The translations under genes were made by a program, and so were the position numbers. Below, one piece after another: positions 1 to 7,040 of a DNA stretch of 7,040 nt (the first letter of the stretch is position 1; each line of letters opens with the position of its first letter). The notes under the pieces were generated by a model. It was not told where the DNA came from. It did not search any database and saw only the letters and a list, made by a program, of their open reading frames with translations. Source of the stretch: Candidatus Firestoneibacteriota bacterium (lineage in GTDB: Bacteria; Oederibacteriota; JAAXVQ01); the NCBI GenBank assembly GCA_013335425.1, contig JAAXVQ010000100.1, positions 1 to 7,040 on the forward strand. Reading direction: 5' to 3'.

Positions 1-662
1 ACTTGCCATTACTATTGAGGTGTATTGCGTTTAACGGGAGCGATATGGTTAATGGCGATATTTTAATTAATAAGTATGGAGAGTCTCTATTTCTTCCTTT
101 GCAGAAGTTGGCACAAACAGGGACGATGTCACAACGAGAAACTGCAAATACAATACTAGCTAATTGGACAGTGGCGACATTGAATGATGGAGATCGAGAG
201 ATGATAGTGGTTAGCGGGAAAGAGCCTTTAAATGCCAAGCTTTGCTTAAACCCAGTAGAGCTGAAATCTGTCGAAGATATGTTTATGACAAATACGATTA
301 AAGAAAACAATAATGTTTTATTGTATTTTTCAAACTATGGACTTCATGAATTGCTAAAAAAAGAAAAGGATTTTTCTCGAAAACAAATACTGAAAGCGGC
401 GCTTAAACATTGTTTGATGAACAATACGGGTTATCTGAGAAAACAGGTTGTTGATTATTTGGGCGAAAGCGGAAATGCTGAAGATATTTCTGAGCTTGAG
501 CGATTGGCGAGAAATGATACATATATTGATCCGGCATCTGTGTACTTTCAAAAACGTGCTAACAATTTTGATATGAAGAAGACAAAGAATTCCTATCCAG
601 TCCGTGAAGCAGCTTCGGCAGCGATTGAAAAAATTAAAGCGCGTTATAAAGATGTGAAGTAG
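1..662 (+). CDS. HEAT-repeat-like protein, 5' end cut by the window
   Basis: The reading frame is open from the left edge to a TAG at 660-662, so the true start lies upstream; the TTG at 3 is only the first possible alternative start. About 219 residues are visible. They are mostly helical, with short amphipathic helix pairs. The segment encoded near 430-660 has the usual look of HEAT/PBS-lyase-like repeats: a LRKQVVDYLGESGN stretch, an acidic helix, and a closing VREAASAAIEKIKAR helix. Such repeats make protein-protein scaffolds, and no enzyme motif is visible. There is no membrane segment in the visible part. Base composition is unlike the rest of the window: 13 of 60 bases are G or C at 301-360 and 24 of 60 at 481-540, against 43 of 60 at 5281-5340. 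This suggests a different origin or weak codon selection. The coding call is firm; the repeat assignment is moderate and the function unknown. Confidence 0.7.
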   Translation, partial: LPLLLRCIAFNGSDMVNGDILINKYGESLFLPLQKLAQTGTMSQRETANTILANWTVATLNDGDREMIVVSGKEPLNAKLCLNPVELKSVEDMFMTNTIKENNNVLLYFSNYGLHELLKKEKDFSRKQILKAALKHCLMNNTGYLRKQVVDYLGESGNAEDISELERLARNDTYIDPASVYFQKRANNFDMKKTKNSYPVREAASAAIEKIKARYKDVK

Positions 663-725
663 TTGTTCGTAAGGGGTCGGTCTTTTACGGGGGATGTATG
701 AAACGCAAAGCTATCATTCACGCTT

Positions 726-1112
726 ATGTTCACCCACTCTGCGACATTGACCTGTACGCAGACAATGGTTCCCACTCAAACAATCACGCCGACGCCATCG
801 GTGACGCCGACTCTTTGGGCTTGCCCTATAGGGAACGGTGAAGTCTGCGCTTACCCCAACCCAGGTCGAGGAAGAATCCATTTCCTGGCCAAAGTGGAGG
901 GTCAGGTCAGAATTCAGGTTGTGATTTTTAATATTTCTGGTGAGAAAGTAGCCAGACTGGAAAGTGTTGGCAATGGCGCGGAAAATGGTGTAACTTTGGT
1001 TTGGGAGTGCAAGACCATGGCTGCCGGAATTTATTTTTGTCAGGTTATTGCCAAGGACCCTTCAGCTCGCTTGGTGTTGGACAAAAAATTGAAAGTTGCG
1101 GTCTTGCATTAG
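726..1112 (+). CDS. Thr/Pro linker plus C-terminal sorting-like beta domain; likely gene remnant
   Basis: This 128-residue ORF has two parts. Residues 7-30 are a Thr/Pro-rich linker with TPTPSVTPT. Residues 41-128 resemble the C-terminal beta-sandwich domain (FlgD-like or type IX secretion-type) found at the end of large secreted proteins in Bacteroidota and several candidate phyla. Supporting features are the entry motif YPNP at 43-46, the strand VVIFNISGEKVARL at 65-78, the AAGIYF strand near 99-104, and a final strand ending close to the C-terminus. In that family the domain is a tail carried by a large exported protein, not a stand-alone product. There is no signal peptide, no Shine-Dalgarno before ATG 726, and an in-frame TGA at 699-701 just upstream. 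A better start, ATG 698 after a GGGGG run, lies in another frame and stops after 47 codons. I infer the 3' end of a large secreted protein whose front has been lost or frameshifted. Confidence 0.5.
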   Translation: MFTHSATLTCTQTMVPTQTITPTPSVTPTLWACPIGNGEVCAYPNPGRGRIHFLAKVEGQVRIQVVIFNISGEKVARLESVGNGAENGVTLVWECKTMAAGIYFCQVIAKDPSARLVLDKKLKVAVLH

Positions 1113-1173
1113 GTTTTGTTGGGAACCATCTCGATTTTACCCGTTACTTCCGTCTCCGAGCCTGAATCGGTCA

Positions 1174-1392
1174 ATGGCGAAGTGCGGAATAGCGGAAATC
1201 CGGACCGACCTTAAGGCCGGCGTGGAAATAACCGAGTCTATAGAAGAACAACTGGCCCGGCTGCAAGCCGAAGGACACAGTCTCAACCAAGCCGTGGCCC
1301 GCGTGGCCCGGGAACGGGCCCTGCCAAGAAACGAAGTGTACGTCCGGGCCCACCGCGGCGAGGGGCGGCCGGGAAAATTGCCGGAGTTGTAA
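1174..1392 (+). pseudogene. rsmI: RsmI C-terminal domain remnant (16S rRNA cytidine-2'-O-methyltransferase)
   Basis: From about 1234 to 1350 the frame encodes ESIEEQLARL, GHSLNQAVARVARE and LPRNEVYVRA. This is the pattern of the small helical domain that ends RsmI (YraL), the SAM-dependent enzyme that 2'-O-methylates C1402 of 16S rRNA: an acidic 'EEQL' helix, a 'G-S-L-x-x-A' helix and an 'L-P-x-x-x-V-Y' helix. RsmI is normally around 280 residues; here at most 72 are available from ATG 1174. The frame stays open upstream to 1096, but the residues there do not resemble RsmI, and neither other forward frame does. No Shine-Dalgarno precedes ATG 1174. The methyltransferase fold is absent, so no enzyme activity is expected. 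I infer a 3' remnant left by a deletion or rearrangement. It could instead be a small stand-alone helical protein. The family match was made from memory. Confidence 0.45.
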
Positions 1393-1398
1393 GTGCAA

Positions 1399-1427
1399 TT
1401 GCAAAAGCACCTTGAGTGTGTTATAAT
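1399..1427 (+). promoter_or_regulatory. sigma70-type promoter for spoVS
   Basis: A TTGCAA -35 element (1399-1404) and a perfect TATAAT -10 element (1422-1427) are separated by 17 bases. Transcription would start near 1434 and give a leader of roughly 70 bases before spoVS. The promoter begins 7 bases after the stop of the RsmI remnant, so it separates the decayed region from the conserved genes. It may also serve the downstream protease gene. Confidence 0.7.
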
Positions 1428-1448
1428 TTTATCACAAAGCCCTCGCCG

Positions 1449-1478
1449 AACCGGCAGCCGGTTTTTCATTTTTCCGGC
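1449..1478 (+). promoter_or_regulatory. Overlapping hairpins in the spoVS leader, possible attenuator
   Basis: Three CCGG blocks lie in the leader. The first two form a short stem, AACCGG (1449-1454) with CCGGTT (1458-1463) around a CAG loop, running straight into a T tract (1462-1466), which is terminator-like. The second and third can instead pair as GCCGG (1457-1461) with CCGGC (1474-1478) across a T-rich loop. The two pairings exclude each other. The 6-bp stem is short for an intrinsic terminator, so regulation here is an inference. Confidence 0.3.
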
Positions 1479-1505
1479 TAACCACGCCGCAAAGGAGACC
1501 CACCC

Positions 1506-1820
1506 ATGCCCCTGCTGACGCTTAAAGTCGCTGGAAAAAGCAATCCCGCTACAGTCGCCGGTGCCATTGCCAACAACATCCGCGAAGGTAAAGATATTGA
1601 AATTGTGGCCATGGGTCCTCTCAGCGTCAATCAGGCCATTAAAGCCATCACGATTTCCCGCTCTTATCTGGTGGACGACCGGGTCGAACTGACGTTTCGC
1701 CCCGAATTCATCCACTTGGAGCTGGACGGCGAGCGCAAAAGCGCGATCAAGCTGGTTGTGCTTACCGCCAAGCTGGAAGGCCCGGTTACGCCCCGGCCCT
1801 CCGCCCCGGCGGCGTCCTGA
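1506..1820 (+). CDS. spoVS: SpoVS-family Alba-like protein
   Basis: This 104-residue protein matches the SpoVS family along almost its whole length: KVAGKSNPATVAGAIANNIRE at the N-terminus, then the conserved GPLSVNQAIKAITISRSYL, and LELDGERKSAIKLVV near the end. In Bacillus subtilis SpoVS (86 residues) affects entry into sporulation and spore coat and cortex formation. The fold is Alba-like, which suggests nucleic-acid binding, but its molecular role is poorly defined and the family also occurs in non-sporulating bacteria. This copy has about 14 extra residues at the C-terminus, rich in Pro and Ala. ATG 1506 is supported by AAAGGAG at 1491-1497 with 8-base spacing. It has its own promoter and leader. 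No other sporulation gene is visible nearby, so a general regulatory or RNA/DNA-binding role is as likely as sporulation. Confidence 0.9.
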   Translation: MPLLTLKVAGKSNPATVAGAIANNIREGKDIEIVAMGPLSVNQAIKAITISRSYLVDDRVELTFRPEFIHLELDGERKSAIKLVVLTAKLEGPVTPRPSAPAAS

Positions 1821-1834
1821 GTTTTTCCGCCGGG
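1805..1834 (+). other. GC-rich inverted repeat over the spoVS stop codon
   Basis: CCCGGCGG (1805-1812) and CCGCCGGG (1827-1834) are perfect 8-base complements around a 14-base loop that contains the TGA stop and a T run. There is no T tract after the 3' arm, so it is not a standard intrinsic terminator on the + strand. It could stabilise the spoVS mRNA end or weaken read-through into the next gene. Confidence 0.35.
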
Positions 1835-2012
1835 CGCCGAAAAGGTCCGGGTCCATTTCTGGAACCCTCCTTTATGCGTCAAAGCCAGGATGCATCCAAC
1901 GGCCGTAAAAATCCAAGCACCCGCCGTTTGACCCAGGGTCCAAGGTGTGTCTTTGGGAAAATGTTTTTCTAAGGGACCGTTTTCCACCGGGCCCGGATGA
2001 ACGCAGTTATGC

Positions 2013-2019
2013 AAAGGAG
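2013..2019 (+). promoter_or_regulatory. Ribosome binding site of the FtsH-like gene
   Basis: AAAGGAG lies 8 bases before ATG 2028. Two ATG codons follow each other (2028 and 2031); this spacing favours the first, giving an N-terminal Met-Met. The same AAAGGAG is used before spoVS and groES. The 207-base gap before this gene (1821-2027) contains no convincing promoter. Confidence 0.7.
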
Positions 2020-2027
2020 TTATTTTC

Positions 2028-3752
2028 ATGATGTATCGCCGTCTTAAAGTTTGGTTCATGAACAACTGGGTAAAGCTGGTGGTGATCACAGCCGTGGTCC
2101 TGCTGATTTTTTTCACCATCATCGGCTTGGCCTCCCTGGAATCGTTTTACCTGAACTTGACCCTGGCCACCCTGCCGTTGCAGTTGCTCATGACGGCGCT
2201 CAACGCGGTGATCTTCGTCTACCTCTATATGAGCGTGTTTCAGGGCGGCTTTTCCAAAATGAAAAAATCCAAGACCAAGGCAGGACTCGTAAACGTTAAG
2301 TTCTCCGATGTCATCGGTCTGGAACAGGCAAAAAAGGAGTCCTGGGAAATCGTTCAGCTCATCAAGGACCGTTCCCGCTTGAAGGCCATCGGCGGGAAGA
2401 TCCTGCGCGGTATGCTCATGGTCGGGCCTCCGGGCTGCGGCAAGACCCTGCTGGCCAAAGCCATTGCCACCGAAGCGGGCATCCCCTTCATCTCCATCGC
2501 GGGGTCGGAGTTCGTGGAAGTGTTCGTGGGCGTAGGCGCCTCGCGCGTGCGCAAGCTTTTCAAGCAGGCTCGGCAGTTGGCTTATGCCGAGGGCTCGTGC
2601 ATCGTCTTTATCGATGAAATCGAAGTCATCGGGCGCGGGCGCACGTTCAGCTTTTTGGGCGGCGGCGAGGAAACCAACAGCACGCAGAACCAACTCCTGG
2701 TGGAAATGGACGGCTTGGGATCTCGCGCGGAAAACGTCATTGTCATCGGCGCCACCAATGCCAACGAGGATGTTTTGGATGCGGCGCTCCTGCGTCCCGG
2801 CCGCTTCGACCGCAAAATCTACATTGACAAGCCCAATCTGCAGGAACGCGAACAACTCTACCGCTACTATCTTTCGAAAGTCCGGCACGATCCCGAGCTG
2901 GACATCGGGCATTTGGCCCGCAAGTCCGTGGGCAAAAGCCCGGCCGACATTGAAAACGTGGTCAAAGAAGCCGCCCTCATCGCCACCCGCTTCGGCAAGG
3001 AACAGGTGGAGTACACGGATATGAGCAAGTCCATCGAGCGCATCGAGCTGGGTGTGGAACACCGCAAGTCGATGAACCCGCACGAACGGGAAATGGTGGC
3101 TTATCACGAAACCGGGCATTTGGTCACCTTGTACCTGCTGCACCCGACCGATGATGTTTTCAAGGCGTCCATCATTTCGCGCGGTCAGGCTTTGGGCGTG
3201 GTGCACCATTCTCCGCGGGAAGAACTCTTCACCATGGACAAGCAGACTATTCTCGCCAACGTCAAGGTCGCCATTGCCGGGTATGTAGCCGAGAAATTAC
3301 GCTTCGGCACCACCTCCACAGGCGTGGCTTCGGATTTTCAAAACGCCATGAACCTGGCCCACAACATGGTTTGGCGCATGGGTATGGGTGGCAACGGCTA
3401 CTTGGGCGATTTCGCCACAGTGCCGGAAGCCCAGCTCTCGGAATCGCTCAAGGAACGCTTGAATGCCGAAACCGAAAAGATCCTCAAGCTTTGCTATGAC
3501 GACACCGAACGCACGCTGAAGAAAAACTGGAAGATCGTCGAGCGTTTCGTGCAGGAGCTGCTGGTCAAGGAAGAATTGGACTACGATGAGATTGATAAAA
3601 TTTTTGCTGAGTTCGGCAAAGCCCATCCGGTCATCAGCCTGCCCGTCGCACCCACAGCGCCGGTTCTGACCGCGGAAGCGTCTGTAACGGGACCGGCACC
3701 TGACGCCGGCGAACGCAAGCCGGGCCGGGGCAAGGGAACCAAAAAGGCATGA
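2028..3752 (+). CDS. ftsH: FtsH-like membrane AAA+ zinc metalloprotease with a minimal extracytoplasmic loop
   Basis: FtsH proteases extract and degrade membrane and unstable cytoplasmic proteins as ATP-driven hexamers in the inner membrane. Here two membrane segments sit near residues 15-35 and 48-71. The AAA module follows: Walker A GPPGCGKT (133-140), pore loop FVEVFVGVG (162-170), Walker B IVFIDE (192-197), sensor GATN (241-244) and arginine fingers in RPGRFDR (R259, R262). The M41 protease has the zinc site HETGH (360-364) and a likely third ligand D436 in GVASDF, so it should be active. At 574 residues it is shorter than typical FtsH (about 600-650), mainly because the loop between the membrane segments is about 12 residues instead of roughly 70. 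The usual DEID reads DEIE, and the segment before LVEMDG is divergent. The tail is rich in Pro, Ala, Lys and Arg. The stop overlaps the next gene. It may be a paralogue rather than the housekeeping FtsH. Confidence 0.92.
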   Translation: MMYRRLKVWFMNNWVKLVVITAVVLLIFFTIIGLASLESFYLNLTLATLPLQLLMTALNAVIFVYLYMSVFQGGFSKMKKSKTKAGLVNVKFSDVIGLEQAKKESWEIVQLIKDRSRLKAIGGKILRGMLMVGPPGCGKTLLAKAIATEAGIPFISIAGSEFVEVFVGVGASRVRKLFKQARQLAYAEGSCIVFIDEIEVIGRGRTFSFLGGGEETNSTQNQLLVEMDGLGSRAENVIVIGATNANEDVLDAALLRPGRFDRKIYIDKPNLQEREQLYRYYLSKVRHDPELDIGHLARKSVGKSPADIENVVKEAALIATRFGKEQVEYTDMSKSIERIELGVEHRKSMNPHEREMVAYHETGHLVTLYLLHPTDDVFKASIISRGQALGVVHHSPREELFTMDKQTILANVKVAIAGYVAEKLRFGTTSTGVASDFQNAMNLAHNMVWRMGMGGNGYLGDFATVPEAQLSESLKERLNAETEKILKLCYDDTERTLKKNWKIVERFVQELLVKEELDYDEIDKIFAEFGKAHPVISLPVAPTAPVLTAEASVTGPAPDAGERKPGRGKGTKKA

Positions 3753-4651
3753 CCGCGAACCGCTGGGGTCGGGGTTTGCTGGCCATCACCTTGGTGTTGG
3801 CGGGCCTGGGTGCGGGATGCAAATCCACGTATTCCAAAGGGGCGGTCAGCCAGGCTATTTCCGACATTTGCGAGAAAGAATACGGTGTGCGGGTGGGGGT
3901 ACAGACCGGGGAAAACACGGTGAGCGTTTTCCTGCCCGCCGCCAATGTGTTGAAAAACGACATGTCTTTTTCCGATCACGTCTTGGACAAGATCGAACAT
4001 GTCATGCTGACCGCCACCCGGGTGACGCTCTCCTCGGAAATGAAGTACGATTTTTTTGTCCTTACCACGCGGGATTCGCGGACCGGGGTGGAGATTGCCT
4101 TTGTTCGCTACATTAAGGACATTCGGCGGTTGATCACCGATGATATTTCCCGTACAGATTTTTTCCAACGCATGCTCATCGAAGTCAAACGGGTGGACCC
4201 GGCCGCGCCCCCGCAGTTCAAAAATTACCGTCTGCAGGATTTTTTAGCCAGCCAGCTTGCGGAGCGGCTGCGTCAGGATTTGAGCCTCAACGTGGTGGCC
4301 GGCCGTCTCTTTCACTTGGTGGATTTGGAAGGGGCCTACGTCGTGGTGCCCGCCCCGCAACGGCACCTGTTGCCCACGGCTGTTTTCAGGATCACCCTGC
4401 TTTTTCACCCCGATGCGCCCCCGTTTGAAACCATGGGCACCTCCGCGCTCCGCGACGATTTCAGCCGCTTGTTTCTGCATACGGCTCAAATCGTAACCCG
4501 GAGGTATGACTTTCGCGCCTTTGACGGCTTGGAACTGGTGGACCGCACGGGCCGACGCTTGGCCTATTTTGACCGCAAAGAGTTCAACCGTGACTCGGTC
4601 AGCACCTTGATGGAGTTGATCCGTTCTTTGAAAGATAAAACCAAGGAATAA
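3749..4651 (+). CDS. Putative lipoprotein, translationally coupled to the FtsH-like protease
   Basis: A 300-residue protein with an N-terminal export signal: basic residues at R5 and R8, a hydrophobic core at about 10-22, then a cysteine at 24 in LGAGC followed by KST. This looks like a lipoprotein signal, though Gly rather than Leu at -3 makes the lipobox imperfect. Export would place the protein outside the cytoplasm, membrane-anchored. The mature part is mixed alpha/beta, with no further membrane segment and no catalytic motif I recognise. Stretches such as AISDICEKEYGVRVGV and MKYDFFVLTTRD recall uncharacterised lipoproteins of candidate phyla, from memory only. Its ATG lies inside the protease stop (ATGA at 3749-3752), so the two are probably co-translated and may act together. 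The protease lacks a normal periplasmic domain, so this protein could supply that function in trans; that is inference. No obvious intrinsic terminator follows. Confidence 0.75.
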   Translation: MTANRWGRGLLAITLVLAGLGAGCKSTYSKGAVSQAISDICEKEYGVRVGVQTGENTVSVFLPAANVLKNDMSFSDHVLDKIEHVMLTATRVTLSSEMKYDFFVLTTRDSRTGVEIAFVRYIKDIRRLITDDISRTDFFQRMLIEVKRVDPAAPPQFKNYRLQDFLASQLAERLRQDLSLNVVAGRLFHLVDLEGAYVVVPAPQRHLLPTAVFRITLLFHPDAPPFETMGTSALRDDFSRLFLHTAQIVTRRYDFRAFDGLELVDRTGRRLAYFDRKEFNRDSVSTLMELIRSLKDKTKE

Positions 4652-4774
4652 TCCGCCGTTTTCGACCCTTTCCCAGAAAATTCCCGGGAGTAAATTATAT
4701 TATTCCTCCAGCCGTCCCTAGGTGTCTAACTATGGTTCTTTAAGAAATCACGAGAAAATCAAAATGTTTTTTTA

Positions 4775-4803
4775 TTGACTTTCTTGGCTCTGTTCTATAT
4801 AAC
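4775..4803 (+). promoter_or_regulatory. sigma70-type promoter of groES-groEL
   Basis: TTGACT (4775-4780) and TATAAC (4798-4803) are spaced by 17 bases, in an AT-rich stretch. The predicted start, near 4810, falls at the left edge of the CIRCE operator, the normal arrangement for HrcA-repressed chaperonin operons. The rest of 4652-4774 holds no gene and no clear terminator for the upstream pair. Confidence 0.75.
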
Positions 4804-4812
4804 GATCATCCG

Positions 4813-4839
4813 TTAGCAGTCTCGATCGAAGACTGCTAA
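4813..4839 (+). promoter_or_regulatory. CIRCE operator (HrcA binding site), variant arms
   Basis: TTAGCAGTC (4813-4821), 9 spacer bases, then GACTGCTAA (4831-4839). The standard CIRCE is TTAGCACTC-N9-GAGTGCTAA, so each arm differs at one base and the two changes are complementary. The perfect repeat extends outward to 4810-4842 (12-base arms). HrcA bound here would block transcription of groES-groEL, with release on heat or folding stress. The transcript would also carry this as a 5' hairpin. Confidence 0.92.
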
Positions 4840-4864
4840 CGGGAATCTATTAAAATATTTCGAT

Positions 4865-4871
4865 AAAGGAG
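4865..4871 (+). promoter_or_regulatory. Ribosome binding site of groES
   Basis: AAAGGAG is 12 bases before ATG 4884, a wider gap than the 8 bases seen for spoVS and the protease gene. No other start codon fits better, because the GroES N-terminus [12 protein letters not shown] begins exactly at 4884. Confidence 0.6.
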
Positions 4872-4883
4872 CGTGACTGTTTT

Positions 4884-6906
<2,023 letters not shown>

Positions 6907-6924
6907 AAAGGGAAAAGATCAGTC

Positions 6925-6961
6925 AAAGGCCGGGCGGTGAAAACCGCTCGGCCTTTTTTTT
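6925..6961 (+). terminator. Intrinsic terminator of groES-groEL
   Basis: A 14-bp stem (6925-6938 with 6943-6956), all paired with one G-T wobble, closes a GAAA tetraloop of the stable GNRA type and runs into eight T residues (6954-6961). It sits 19 bases after the groEL stop. The remaining 79 bases to the window end hold no gene or promoter I can support. Confidence 0.95.
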
Positions 6962-7040
6962 ATTCAGAAGTATTCGTGACCTCGGCTGGCGTGAGGGCTG
7001 ACAAGGCACTATTTTTTAAGGCAGTTAAGTATACGCGTGA

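Noticed and set aside
1137..1856. 239-residue minus-strand open frame with a good ribosome site
   Set aside because: It covers spoVS and the RsmI remnant in antisense, contains low-complexity Arg/Gly stretches, and crosses the spoVS promoter and leader. Kept only as a low-interest observation.
1928..1956. TTGACC as a possible -35 box before the protease gene
   Set aside because: No acceptable -10 hexamer at 16-18 bases downstream.
1874..1972. 32-residue + strand ORF in the spoVS to protease gap
   Set aside because: No Shine-Dalgarno before its ATG and no recognisable protein features.
2007..3209. 400-residue open frame on the minus strand opposite the protease gene
   Set aside because: It is antisense to a strongly conserved AAA+ protease, is His/Asp/Phe-rich as expected from GC-biased codons read backwards, and has no recognisable domain.
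4666..4715. Possible terminator after the lipoprotein gene around CCCGGGAG and CCTCC
   Set aside because: Only a 4-bp stem can be drawn and no T tract follows it.
6998..7034. CTGACA followed by an AT-rich stretch as a promoter for the next gene
   Set aside because: The nearest -10-like bases are more than 20 bases away and the downstream gene is outside the window.

Overview
The window reads as chromosomal DNA from a GC-rich, probably Gram-negative and possibly uncultured bacterium. The only lineage hints are a Thr/Pro-rich linker leading into a YPNP-type C-terminal domain, a SpoVS/Alba-like protein outside an obvious sporulation locus, and a lipoprotein of a type I associate with Elusimicrobiota, Omnitrophota or FCPU426-like candidate phyla. 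That placement is an inference and is weak. All recognised genes are on the + strand.

Region 1 (1-1392) looks like a worn or rearranged boundary. It holds the 3' part of an AT-rich gene for a HEAT-repeat-like protein, cut by the window edge. Next is a short ORF that is little more than a Thr/Pro linker plus a secretion-sorting-like beta domain and lacks a credible translation start. Last is a short ORF matching only the C-terminal domain of the rRNA methyltransferase RsmI, without its catalytic part.

Region 2 (1393-4651) starts with a good sigma70-type promoter and a leader with overlapping hairpins. It carries spoVS, then an FtsH-like membrane AAA+ zinc protease with almost no extracytoplasmic domain. 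A lipoprotein gene follows, overlapping the protease stop codon (ATGA). The protease keeps all its catalytic motifs. The coupled lipoprotein is unrecognised and may be its partner on the far side of the membrane.

Region 3 (4652-7040) is a textbook heat-shock chaperonin operon: sigma70-type promoter, CIRCE operator for the repressor HrcA, groES, groEL and a strong intrinsic terminator with a GNRA loop. The CIRCE has a matched change in both arms. GroEL keeps its catalytic aspartates but has altered residues beside the first one.

Protease and chaperonin side by side make a protein quality-control neighbourhood. I found no phage genes, transposase, CRISPR array, tRNA or rRNA. The best candidates for something undescribed are the minimal-loop FtsH plus lipoprotein pair and the spoVS leader.
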